DNA from: Thalassospiraceae bacterium LMO-JJ14 | GTDB taxonomy: Bacteria; Pseudomonadota; Alphaproteobacteria; Rhodospirillales; Casp-alpha2 | Assembly (NCBI GenBank): GCA_021555105.2 | Contig: CP134604.1 | Span: 2,790,001-2,854,000, forward strand | Length of the DNA stretch: 64,000 nucleotides | Reading direction: 5' to 3' | Shown here: positions 33,263 through 41,858 of the stretch, in pieces | How the letters are laid out: every line of letters begins with the position of its first letter | Position numbering within the stretch: position 1 is the first letter of the stretch | Made by a program: the position numbers and the translations under genes | The notes under the pieces: generated by a model | What the model saw: the letters and a program-made list of their open reading frames with translations, nothing else | What the model was told of the DNA's origin: nothing | The model's database searches: none

Positions 33263-35409
33263 TTATCGGCCCTTTTATGATGCTCGATACCCTCGGCGAC
33301 GCTTTCGAGATTCTTGAGAAAATCGGCGACACTGATGATTTCCGCCGGATCGTCCGTCGGGATTTCCGGCGTCTCGTCCTCCGTCGGCAGGGCATAGCCG
33401 CTGCGCGCGACCTCCGCCTCGCTCAACGGCACATGGATTTCCTCGTGAAGAACCTTGTTGATCGTTTCGACCAGGGCCGAGCGGTCAATCGGTTTGGTCA
33501 CGCAATCATCCATGCCGGCCGCGAGATAGCCGCGGATGTGTTCTTCCATGGCGTCGGCGGTCAGGGCAATGATCGGTATCTTCGCCAAATGGTCATGGCG
33601 CGCACGGATCACCCGGGTGGCGTCCGGTCCGCTCATTTCCGGCATACGGATATCCATCAAGATCAAATCATACGCCGCCTTGTCGACCTGATGGACGGCC
33701 TGCTCGCCATCCTCGACGACCGTCGAGTGATGACCGAACTTGTCCAGCGTCGCAACGATGATGCGTTGATTGAGTTTATTATCTTCGGCGACCAGAATAC
33801 GCAGCGGCCTGGTCGTCTTGAAATGCTCGGCGACAAAGTGGCGCGACACTTTGCTCACATCGCTCTTCGCCTTGTGGAACGGAAGCGTAAAACAGAACGA
33901 ACTGCCGACCCCCTCCTCGCTCTCGACCCAGATTTTGCCGCCCATCAGTTCTACCAGACGCTTGGAGATCGCCAGCCCGAGGCCGGTGCCTTCATAGTGC
34001 CGGGAAATCGATGCGTCGGCCTGGGAAAAATCGGAAAACAGTTTCTTGCAGTTTTCCTGCGATATGCCGATTCCGGTATCGATAACGCGGAACTCGACAG
34101 TCTGCGCCGGCGCGTCGCCGAACAGACGGGCCTTGATCGTTACACTGCCGGCATGAGTGAACTTCACCGCATTGCCGACGAGATTGATAAGGATCTGCCG
34201 GAACCGCATCGGGTCGCCATGCATGCCGACGGCCATGCCATCGCCGAAGTCGAAATTCAGTTCCAGTTTCTTGAAACGCGCCCGCTCGCGGACAAGGTCG
34301 AGAATCTCCTCGACCGTGGATTTCAGATTGAAATCGAGAAACTCGATATTGAGACGCCCGGCATCGAGCTTCGACAAATCCAGAATGTCGTTGATGATCG
34401 TCAGCAGCGATTGCGTCGCGCCCTTGATCTTGATGACTTTTTCCCGGTCTTCCGGGGCCAGATTGCTGTCCAGAAGCATATCGGCAAAGCCCATGACGCC
34501 GGTCATCGGCGTTCTGATTTCATGGCTCATGGATGCCAGAAATTCCGATTTGGACCGCTCCGACGCCTCGGCACGGTCCTTTTCGATGGCATATCTCTCG
34601 GCTAACTCCGCCATTTTAGCGGTGCTCTCCTCAAGGTCCTGACGTGACATTTCCAGTTGATCGACGTTACGGTGCAGCCTCGCTTCGCTCTCGCGCAACT
34701 TGCGCTGTGCAGCTTCCTCGTCCGTAACATCGCGGCCCGTGCCGCGATAACCGCAAAACACACCTTCCTTATCGAAGATCGGTTTCCCACTGATGGAAAC
34801 GTACTCTTCAACACCTTTTCTGCCTTTGATGCTGTAGCGGAAATCATGAAACGCCCGGTGCTCATGGATATCCTGTAGGTGCCTGCGCCAACTTTCGTCG
34901 TTACCGATGCCGATAATGCCTACCGCTTCCTCGCGGGTCTTATACAGGAAATCTTCTTTTTTCAGTCCGGTCACCTGCTCGAAACGCTCGGAAAAATACG
35001 AGAAGCGCAGATCACTGTCCATTTCCCAGAACCAGTCCGCCGAGACGTCGGCCATGTCACGCAGGCGCTGTTCGCTCTCCTCAAGCGCCCGGGTGCGTTC
35101 CTGGACGAGCTCGCTGACGCGGCGTTCGTAATTCATCAAAGACAGGACATAGCCGAAGACCATGGAGGTCAAAATCAGACCGATGGCAAATGCCAGCGCC
35201 GCCGTGATATACGGCGCATTAACAGGGTCGGTGAAATGACTTTGCAATGTTTCGGGGTGGTCGTGCGATACGGCATTCATGGCAATGGCGGACAGAACGG
35301 TACTGATGGCGAGACCGGTCAAACCGATGCCCCATAGGATAAAACCATGGCGGCCGGTCTTTACATGCAACGTGTCGTCCGCCGCGCCCTCAATTTTCTT
35401 ATCTACCAT
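33259..35409 (-). CDS. Membrane-bound hybrid sensor histidine kinase with PAS and receiver domains
   Basis: A 716-residue kinase with two membrane spans (about 23-46 and 67-91), a short periplasmic loop, a coiled coil and a PAS domain (about 115-235). The HisKA domain carries FLASMSHEIRTP (H296); HATPase follows with NLVGNAVKFTHAG, DTGIGIS and GTGLGLAISKRLVELMGGKIW. The receiver domain has the phosphate-accepting D586 in LILMDIRMPEMSG. A 70-residue tail after the receiver has no recognised domain and no HPt is adjacent, so the final partner must lie elsewhere. PAS suggests a cytoplasmic redox or small-ligand input. Coupled to the CBS gene. Confidence 0.9.
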   Translation of the reverse strand: MVDKKIEGAADDTLHVKTGRHGFILWGIGLTGLAISTVLSAIAMNAVSHDHPETLQSHFTDPVNAPYITAALAFAIGLILTSMVFGYVLSLMNYERRVSELVQERTRALEESEQRLRDMADVSADWFWEMDSDLRFSYFSERFEQVTGLKKEDFLYKTREEAVGIIGIGNDESWRRHLQDIHEHRAFHDFRYSIKGRKGVEEYVSISGKPIFDKEGVFCGYRGTGRDVTDEEAAQRKLRESEARLHRNVDQLEMSRQDLEESTAKMAELAERYAIEKDRAEASERSKSEFLASMSHEIRTPMTGVMGFADMLLDSNLAPEDREKVIKIKGATQSLLTIINDILDLSKLDAGRLNIEFLDFNLKSTVEEILDLVRERARFKKLELNFDFGDGMAVGMHGDPMRFRQILINLVGNAVKFTHAGSVTIKARLFGDAPAQTVEFRVIDTGIGISQENCKKLFSDFSQADASISRHYEGTGLGLAISKRLVELMGGKIWVESEEGVGSSFCFTLPFHKAKSDVSKVSRHFVAEHFKTTRPLRILVAEDNKLNQRIIVATLDKFGHHSTVVEDGEQAVHQVDKAAYDLILMDIRMPEMSGPDATRVIRARHDHLAKIPIIALTADAMEEHIRGYLAAGMDDCVTKPIDRSALVETINKVLHEEIHVPLSEAEVARSGYALPTEDETPEIPTDDPAEIISVADFLKNLESVAEGIEHHKRADK

Positions 35410-35548
35410 CGCCGAAATTCCTAAGCTTCTCGCGGTTATCTGATCTGGTGCCGTGGATAATGAAAAATAACCACATATTCTTTATAGCTTTTAAATCATC
35501 CCGGCGCCATTTCAGGTTTGCAACGAAATGTAGCTCAAGCCCCCCGCA

Positions 35549-36667
35549 TCAAGCGCCTTGAAAACGGCCGACATCGAAAGCGTCGATCGGCAAATTGCTC
35601 CGGCCATCGACGATCAGCTCGGCCATGATCCGCCCGACCACAGGCCCCAGTTGAAAACCGTGCGCCGAAAACCCGAAGGCGTGAAAGGCATTGTCGGCTG
35701 CCGTGCTCGGTCCGATCACCGGTAACTGGTCGGGTGTCACCCCTTCAAGCCCGGCCCAGCATCTGGCGACACGAACGTTGCGGATCAGCGGGAAGGCATC
35801 CGTCACGGTCTGCGCGGATATCGCCATCTTCACGGGATCGGGCTCGGCCACGCCCTTGTCACGGTCGGCATAACCCAGATGCGCGCCGCCGATCAGCAGC
35901 GTGCCCGTTGACGTCTGCTTGAACGACAGCTTGCGGGACGCCAGGCCGCATACAGGTTTCAGGAACGGTTTCACCCGCTCGCTCACCATCATCGTCAGCG
36001 CATGCGCCTGCAACGGCACCGCATCGCCCATCATCGCGGCGATCACATCGCCCCAGGCGCCGGCGCAATTGAGAATATGCGTACTGTCGAGCGCCCCCTT
36101 ATCGGTTTCGATCCGCCAACGGCCATCGTGGCGGCTCATGCCCGTCACCTTTTCGCCAAGCCGGAACGACACGCCCAGGGATTTTGCCTTGTTGTAAAAC
36201 GCTTTCGTCGTGCGCATCGGGTCGGCGGCGCCGTCGCCCTCGCACCACAACCCGCCCGTGGCGCGCGGGTGCACGTCTGGCACGAGTTGTTTCAGCTTTT
36301 CGCGGCCGATGGTCTTTTCATGATCGTAGCCGAGTTCGCGAACCTGCCGGGCGCGGTCTTCGAGCTTGGCCATATCGGCATCTGATTCGGCGATCTTCAG
36401 CTGGCCGCAGACATGGAAATCACAATCGTCATCGACGAGGGACGAAATGTCGTTCCAGATTTCCAGCGATGCCTCGGCCAGTGGAATTTCCGCCGGGTTC
36501 CGTCCCAGTCGGCGCACCCCACCGGCATTCACCCCGGATGCAAACCGGCCCGGATGATACGGCTCGATAACCACTACGGATTGGCCGCGCATCGCCAGGT
36601 GCAGCGCGGCGGAGCAGCCGTGCAGACCGCCGCCGATGACGGCGACATCGGCGGGCCGGTTACTCAC
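35549..36667 (-). CDS. FAD-dependent oxidoreductase, D-amino acid oxidase (DAO) family
   Basis: A 372-residue flavoprotein. The FAD-binding fold opens with DVAVIGGGLHGCSAALHLA (residues 8-26), and a later GLEGVTPDQLPVIGPS-type segment is characteristic of DAO/sarcosine oxidase relatives. It oxidises an amine or hydroxyacid. The start is GTG at 36667, overlapping the stop of otnC (GTGA). As last gene of a tetronate operon it may oxidise a hydroxyacid to the oxo-tetronate that OtnK uses, but that is inference; in known systems an NAD-linked dehydrogenase does so. Confidence 0.85.
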   Translation of the reverse strand: MSNRPADVAVIGGGLHGCSAALHLAMRGQSVVVIEPYHPGRFASGVNAGGVRRLGRNPAEIPLAEASLEIWNDISSLVDDDCDFHVCGQLKIAESDADMAKLEDRARQVRELGYDHEKTIGREKLKQLVPDVHPRATGGLWCEGDGAADPMRTTKAFYNKAKSLGVSFRLGEKVTGMSRHDGRWRIETDKGALDSTHILNCAGAWGDVIAAMMGDAVPLQAHALTMMVSERVKPFLKPVCGLASRKLSFKQTSTGTLLIGGAHLGYADRDKGVAEPDPVKMAISAQTVTDAFPLIRNVRVARCWAGLEGVTPDQLPVIGPSTAADNAFHAFGFSAHGFQLGPVVGRIMAELIVDGRSNLPIDAFDVGRFQGA

Positions 36668-37296
36668 GACGGAAATTTATCCCTGAGCGCCGCAACCTGT
36701 TCGTCCGTCAGATAGCGGGTTCTGGCATCTTTAAGAATCAGGAACAGCTTTGCCGTTTCTTCCAGTTCTTCGGTCGCGTAAACGGCATCGGCAAGGGATT
36801 TGCCGGCTACCACCGGGCCGTGGTTGGCGAGCAGCACGGCATGATGATCGGAGGCCATTTCCCGGACCGCGCGTGCCAGATCCAGGTCGCCCGGCGGAAA
36901 ATACGGGACCAGCGGCAAAGTCCCGATCTTCATCACGTAATACGCCGTGATCGGCGGCAGCACATTTTTCGGGTCGACATCGGCCAGGCAGCTAACGGCA
37001 ACGGAATGCGTCGAATGCAGGTGCACGACGGCGCCCGCGGACGCACGCTCCTCGTACATCGCGGTATGCAGGAATGTTTCCTTGGTCGGCTTGTCGCCCG
37101 AGACGTGCACGCCGTTCAGATCGAGCTTGGCAATGCGCGCCGGGTCGATATCGCCCATCGACACGCCGGTCGGCGTCATCAGCCAGCCGTCGTCCAGCCT
37201 GACGCTGATGTTGCCGGAACTGCCGAACGTCAGGCCGCGCTCAAAGATCGACTTTGCGAAGCGGGCGATATCGTCACGGGCTTTCGTTTCATTCAT
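36664..37296 (-). CDS. otnC: 3-oxo-tetronate 4-phosphate decarboxylase (class II aldolase family)
   Basis: A 210-residue class II aldolase/adducin-fold protein. The phosphate and zinc sites are visible: GSSGNISVRLDDGWLMTPTG, the HLHSTH metal histidines and a third histidine in LLANHGPVVAGK. OtnC decarboxylates 3-oxo-tetronate 4-phosphate to dihydroxyacetone phosphate. The ATG at 37296 overlaps the otnK stop by 4 nt, and this pairing with otnK is the chief argument for OtnC over other class II aldolases such as fuculose-phosphate aldolase. Confidence 0.85.
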   Translation of the reverse strand: MNETKARDDIARFAKSIFERGLTFGSSGNISVRLDDGWLMTPTGVSMGDIDPARIAKLDLNGVHVSGDKPTKETFLHTAMYEERASAGAVVHLHSTHSVAVSCLADVDPKNVLPPITAYYVMKIGTLPLVPYFPPGDLDLARAVREMASDHHAVLLANHGPVVAGKSLADAVYATEELEETAKLFLILKDARTRYLTDEQVAALRDKFPS

Positions 37297-38552
37297 GGCA
37301 GCATGCCCAGCGATTTCTCGAAAAAGTCCTCGGCGCCGAAATTCCCGGATTTGAGCGCCAGCGCCAGCGGCGTGCCGCCGATGGCTTCCGTCCACGGCAC
37401 GCCGGGATCGATTTCCGGGCCGATACGCAGCGCATGTACGTCCAGCGCCTTGACGACGGCACCCGACGTTTCACCGCCGGCGACAACCAGCCGGTTCACA
37501 CCCATCCCCAGAAGACCGCTAGCGATGAGGCCCATGGTATCCTCGACCATCGCGCCGGCGCGGTCGCGGCCGAATTCCTGCTGAATGGCCGCCACAACAT
37601 CCGGATCGGCCGAGGAATAGATCAGCACCGGAGTGCTGTCCGGCTGCGACCCGGCCCAGTTCAGGACCTCCCCCGCCACATCCTTGCCGTCGGCGATGGC
37701 ACGCGGATCGACGTTGAAGCTCGGCCATGCTTTTCGGGTATGCGCGATCTGTGCGCGCGTCATTTTCGAACAACTGCCGGCGATGACCGCGGCACGTCCC
37801 TTGATACCCGGCAGCGCGGGCGTGTAGCGCGCGACCATGAACCCCTGGCGGCGGAAATTTTCCGGCAAACCGAGGGCGATGCCGGAACCGCCGGTGATCA
37901 GGCCAAGACCCGCGGCGGCGTCGCCGATTGCAATCAGGTCCTGATCGGACGTCGCGTCGACGATGGCATGGCGGATACCGTCCATGCGCAATTCGTCGAA
38001 CCGGGCGCGGATGGCCGCCGCGCCCCGATGCACCGTCGCGTAATCGACAAGGCCGACCTTGTTCGGCGTCTGTCGTTGCAGAACACGAACCAGATTGGCG
38101 TCCGTCATCGGGTTCAGCGGATGATTTTCCATCCCCGACTCGTTCAGCAGAACGTCGCCGACGAAAAGGTATCCCTTGTAAATGGACCGGCCGGCTTCGG
38201 GGAATGCCGGGCAGGCGATGGTGAAGTCCGTCTTCAGGGCGTCCGCCAGCGCATCGGCGACCGGGCCGATGTTGCCTTCGTCGGTGGAATCAAAGGTCGA
38301 ACAGTACTTGAACAGAATCTGCTTTGCGCCCTTCGCACGCAGCCACGCCAGCGCCGCCAGCGATTCCGCCACTGCCTCGGCCGCCGGATTGGTCCGCGAT
38401 TTGAGCGCGATGACAATGGCGTCGGTTTCGCCGACATCCATCGCCGGCCCCGGCACACCGATGCTCTGCACCGTATTCATGCCGCCCTTGACCAACGTAT
38501 TGGCGAGATCGGTGGCGCCGGTAAAATCGTCGGCGATGCAGCCCAGAAGCAT
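37293..38552 (-). CDS. otnK: 3-oxo-tetronate kinase (four-carbon acid sugar kinase family)
   Basis: A 419-residue kinase of the DUF1537 acid-sugar kinase family. Marks: GCIADDFTGATDLANTLVKGGM at the N-terminus, KYCSTFDSTDEGNIGPV, CPAFPEAGRSIYKGYLFV and the C-terminal ATP-binding VVAGGETSGAVVKAL. OtnK phosphorylates a 3- (or 2-)oxo-tetronate at C4, giving the OtnC substrate, so erythronate- or threonate-type sugar acids can enter as dihydroxyacetone phosphate. The MarR gene upstream on the same strand is a likely regulator of the operon. Confidence 0.9.
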   Translation of the reverse strand: MLLGCIADDFTGATDLANTLVKGGMNTVQSIGVPGPAMDVGETDAIVIALKSRTNPAAEAVAESLAALAWLRAKGAKQILFKYCSTFDSTDEGNIGPVADALADALKTDFTIACPAFPEAGRSIYKGYLFVGDVLLNESGMENHPLNPMTDANLVRVLQRQTPNKVGLVDYATVHRGAAAIRARFDELRMDGIRHAIVDATSDQDLIAIGDAAAGLGLITGGSGIALGLPENFRRQGFMVARYTPALPGIKGRAAVIAGSCSKMTRAQIAHTRKAWPSFNVDPRAIADGKDVAGEVLNWAGSQPDSTPVLIYSSADPDVVAAIQQEFGRDRAGAMVEDTMGLIASGLLGMGVNRLVVAGGETSGAVVKALDVHALRIGPEIDPGVPWTEAIGGTPLALALKSGNFGAEDFFEKSLGMLP

Positions 38553-38588
38553 GTTTATTGTCCCTGAATAAAACCGCGGCGGCGGTTC

Positions 38589-39041
38589 TTATTCTCCGTA
38601 TCTGATGTATTCATCCCAGGTCCGCTCAAGCTTGCGCAGCACCTTCGCCGCGTCTCCGACCCGATCGCCGTCGCCGATGATGTCCTGAAACTTGCCGCCG
38701 TTTTTCTTTTCCATGGCCCGGATGCCTTCGACGACCTTGTGTCCCTTGTCGGTCAGCTTGACCGTGATCGAGCGCTTGTCGTGCTGCGCACGCTCCTGTT
38801 CCAGGTATCCGTAGTCCGTCAGTTTCTTGATGTTGTAGGAAACATTGGAGCCTTGATAGTAGCCCCGCTCGATCAGGTCCCGGATGATGATTTCACCATC
38901 GCCGATATTGGTCAGCATCAACGCCTGCACGCCATTGATGTCGCGCACACCGATATTCTTCAACTCGATTCTGAGCACGTCGAGAAACCGACGGTGCAGC
39001 CGTTCGATCAACAATGTCAGCTCGATATAATCCTGTGACAC
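38589..39041 (-). CDS. MarR family transcriptional regulator
   Basis: A 150-residue winged-helix regulator. The DNA-binding part reads IIIRDLIERGYYQGSNVSYNIKKLTDYGYL, and the wing has the usual D.RS pattern in AQHDKRSITVKLTDKG. A helical C-terminus forms the dimer. I placed the start at GTG 39041 (length normal for MarR); an ATG at 39098 would add a basic stretch without family match. It lies 36 bp upstream of otnK on the same strand, and so probably regulates the Otn operon in response to a sugar acid. Confidence 0.87.
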   Translation of the reverse strand: MSQDYIELTLLIERLHRRFLDVLRIELKNIGVRDINGVQALMLTNIGDGEIIIRDLIERGYYQGSNVSYNIKKLTDYGYLEQERAQHDKRSITVKLTDKGHKVVEGIRAMEKKNGGKFQDIIGDGDRVGDAAKVLRKLERTWDEYIRYGE

Positions 39042-39092
39042 GTGCGCCCTTTCCCCCTGTTCGCGATCCCTGTAGCCTATGGCCCAATGGGC

Positions 39093-39851
39093 ATGCAACG
39101 AACGTTTTTATTCTGGTTATCCCCGATCATAACGGCCATTTCCGATACGTCGAGGGCCGCAATGATCGTTACCCTCGGTTTGGCTGTTTCCGGGCTTGGC
39201 GCCTGCAACGGCCAGGTGCCGACATCCTCGGAAATCAAGAAGGACAATCTCGAGAACCGCGCAGCACAGCTCGTGCGAGTCGCCGACACGACCCGCGCCG
39301 GCGGCGATATGGCGAACGCCATGCAGCTTTACAGCCGTGCCGCCGAAATGCGCACCGACTGGGCCGTGCCGCTGATGCGTCTTGGTGAAACGGCGCTGCA
39401 GGCGGGGTTGTATGCGCAGGCGCTCGGTGCCTTCGAACGCGCTCTCGCCCTGGCCCCCGACGACGGGGCCGCGATCAACGGCGCCGGGATCGCGCTCGAT
39501 CTGACCGGCCGCCATGCGGAAGCACAGGAACGTTATATCTCGGGACTGGAAAAGGCACCGGACAACCTGGCGCTGAAGAACAACCTCGGCCTGTCGCTGG
39601 CGCTCAGCGGCGATTTCGACGAGGCGATCTCTCTGCTCGACGGCGCCGCCGGCAATCCCGCAGCCGCAACCCGCACGCGCCATAACCTGGCGCTGGTGTA
39701 CGGGCTTGCCGGTGACGTGGAAAACGCGCGGCGCGTCGGGTTGATGGACCTGAGCGAGGCCGAGGTGGCAAACAATCTCGCCTTCTATACCCGGCTTCGC
39801 GCCATGGCACCGGACGCACGCAGCAAGGCCGTGTTCGGCGCGTTGCGCTGA
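39093..39851 (+). CDS. tadD: TPR protein of the Tad pilus system
   Basis: A 252-residue TadD-like protein with at least three tetratricopeptide repeats between about 60 and 200 (for example QLYSRAAEMRTDWAVPLMRLG and ALGAFERALALAPDDGAAI). The N-terminus has a hydrophobic segment ending LGAC, a lipobox, so it is probably an outer-membrane pilotin-type lipoprotein. Several ATG codons are in frame (39042, 39087, 39093, 39162); 39093 keeps arginines ahead of the hydrophobic part, while 39162 has the better SD (GAGGG). It stands on the strand opposite to the main pilus operon, ending head-on with tadC. Confidence 0.85.
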   Translation: MQRTFLFWLSPIITAISDTSRAAMIVTLGLAVSGLGACNGQVPTSSEIKKDNLENRAAQLVRVADTTRAGGDMANAMQLYSRAAEMRTDWAVPLMRLGETALQAGLYAQALGAFERALALAPDDGAAINGAGIALDLTGRHAEAQERYISGLEKAPDNLALKNNLGLSLALSGDFDEAISLLDGAAGNPAAATRTRHNLALVYGLAGDVENARRVGLMDLSEAEVANNLAFYTRLRAMAPDARSKAVFGALR

Positions 39852-39859
39852 GCGGACGG

Positions 39860-40846
39860 TCATTTCCCCATATTGATCAGATTGTCGAGCGTCGACAGCA
39901 CCGCCGGCCCCAGCAGCACCACGAACAGCGACGGCAGGATGAACAGGATCAGCGGCACCGTCAGCGTCGCCGGCAGCTTGGCCGCTTTTTCTTCGGCCTT
40001 CATCATGCGCTCGTTTCTGAACTCGGCCGACAGCACGCGCAGCGACTGCGCCAGCGGCGTGCCGTATTTCTCGGTCTGGCTCAGGGTATTGACGACCCCG
40101 CGGATCGACGCCAGATCGGTCCGCTTGTTGAGGTTCTCGAGCGCCTTGCGGCGGTCCGGCAGGTAGCTCAGTTCGATCGCCGTCATCTGGAATTCGTCGG
40201 CGATTTCCGCCGCCCCCCGGGCGGTCTCGTCGGCGACCCGTTTCAGCGCTGCATCCAGCGACAACCCGGCTTCGGCGCAGATGACCAACAGATCGAGCGC
40301 ATCCGGCAGCCCCTTGGTCAGCGCCAGCTTTCGCTTGGCCTGCTGGTTGCGGATCAGCATATCCGGCAGATACGCACCGGCCACCGTGAGCGCGAGCGCG
40401 ATCAGCGCCTTGAGATTGAAATCCAGATCGATAACCGGCAGCACGAACAGCACGATCACGCTCAGAATACCCAGGCAGAACGGCAGCACGGTTTTCGCAA
40501 ACAGATACAGCACGACGTGATCGCGCGAACGCCAGCCGGCCCGGGCCAGGGACAGTTGCACCCGGTCCGCATGCTTGGAGCGCAGCAGGTTCAGGCGCTC
40601 GACGATGCGGCGCACCCAGCCGCCCGACTCCAGCATCGCCCGGGCGCGGTTTTTTTTCGGCACCGCAAGCCCCGCCTGCAGGGCGCGGCGGTGTTTCATC
40701 AGGGATTTTGCCCGTGGCGCCATCGGATCACGCACCAGAAACGACGACCCGACCGCATACAGCACCAGCAACACTGCGGCGCCCGACAGCAGGGCTGCCT
40801 GCATTTCCGGCGCCAGGCCGGGGAACAGGTTCATCAGCCAGTTCAT
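39860..40846 (-). CDS. tadC: Tad pilus inner-membrane platform protein TadC
   Basis: A 328-residue type II secretion GspF-fold protein. A first span near residue 20, two spans around 118-160, the cytoplasmic GspF domain (ALDLLVICAEAGLSLDAALKRVADE), and a final span near 290-315. It forms the inner-membrane base of the pilus with TadB and moves with the ATPase CpaF. Last gene of the leftward operon. Confidence 0.92.
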   Translation of the reverse strand: MNWLMNLFPGLAPEMQAALLSGAAVLLVLYAVGSSFLVRDPMAPRAKSLMKHRRALQAGLAVPKKNRARAMLESGGWVRRIVERLNLLRSKHADRVQLSLARAGWRSRDHVVLYLFAKTVLPFCLGILSVIVLFVLPVIDLDFNLKALIALALTVAGAYLPDMLIRNQQAKRKLALTKGLPDALDLLVICAEAGLSLDAALKRVADETARGAAEIADEFQMTAIELSYLPDRRKALENLNKRTDLASIRGVVNTLSQTEKYGTPLAQSLRVLSAEFRNERMMKAEEKAAKLPATLTVPLILFILPSLFVVLLGPAVLSTLDNLINMGK

Positions 40847-40856
40847 AGGATGCCTC

Positions 40857-41858
40857 TCATATCTCGAACCTGATCATCCTGCGCATCACCAGAATGCCCG
40901 AGCCCATCAGGCCGAGCGCCACGCCCAGCATGATGCGCCCGCGCATGTCCTCGAACAGGACCTGCTCGTAGTTCGGACTCATGAACCAGATGATGGCGAA
41001 CATCACAAACGGCAATGAACCCAGGATCATGGCGCTGGCCTTGGCTTCCGAGGACATGGCCTTGATCTTCAGGCGCATCTGCTTTCTGGAACGCAGGATT
41101 TCCGAAAGATTGGACAGCGTTTCCGCCAGATTGCCGCCGGTTTCCTTCTGCACCGACAGGCTGATGACGAAGAACTTGAACTCCGCCGTATCGAGCCGGC
41201 GGGCGGTATCCCAGAGCGCGTCCTCCAGGGACTGGCCGAGCCTGACGGCATCGGAAATGCGGCGGAACTCCGGCCCCACCGGGTCGCTCATCTCGCGTCC
41301 GGCGGCGGTGATGGTTTCCGTGACCGGCAGCCCCGAGCGCAGGCCGCGTACCATCAGATCGATAGCGTCCGGAAACAGCGCCGTGAACCTGTTCAAACGC
41401 CGCGCCACCAGCCAGCCGACGATGAGGTGCGGCAGACCGATACCGGCGACGATCCCCGCCGCCGCAAGGGCGAACCACGGCAGTTGCATCGTCATGCGGC
41501 ACAGCATTGCAACGGCAATGCCGATCCCCAGCGAGATCAGGAAATAACGGCCAAGCGACATTCGATACCCGGTGCGCTGCAATCTGAGGCGCAGTTCCTG
41601 CGGCCTGGGCAGCAAGCGTTTCGCCAATCCTTCCAGAAACGGCGACGAGGTCTGTGTCTTGCGTTTGAGCTGGCGGATCTGCCGTTCCTCGCTGCTCAGC
41701 GGCCGCGCGCGTTCGCCGATCCGCTCGACACGCGCGCTCAGCCGCCGTTGCCGACCGATGACCGTCAATGCCAGCCAGCCGACGATCATCATCACCGCCA
41801 GCGTGCCGGCGAAGATGACGACGAGATCGGTCAGCCCACCGGTCATCCCCCAGATCAT
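40857..41858 (-). CDS. tadB: Tad pilus inner-membrane platform protein TadB
   Basis: A 333-residue GspF-fold protein with an N-terminal span (residues 10-35), two spans around 108-150, the T2SF domain (FPDAIDLMVRGLRSGLPVTETITAAGREM) and a final span with RGRIMLGVALGLMGSGILVMRR. Partner of TadC. The start overlaps the cpaF stop by 4 nt. Order cpaF-tadB-tadC is the standard one. Confidence 0.92.
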   Translation of the reverse strand: MIWGMTGGLTDLVVIFAGTLAVMMIVGWLALTVIGRQRRLSARVERIGERARPLSSEERQIRQLKRKTQTSSPFLEGLAKRLLPRPQELRLRLQRTGYRMSLGRYFLISLGIGIAVAMLCRMTMQLPWFALAAAGIVAGIGLPHLIVGWLVARRLNRFTALFPDAIDLMVRGLRSGLPVTETITAAGREMSDPVGPEFRRISDAVRLGQSLEDALWDTARRLDTAEFKFFVISLSVQKETGGNLAETLSNLSEILRSRKQMRLKIKAMSSEAKASAMILGSLPFVMFAIIWFMSPNYEQVLFEDMRGRIMLGVALGLMGSGILVMRRMIRFEI

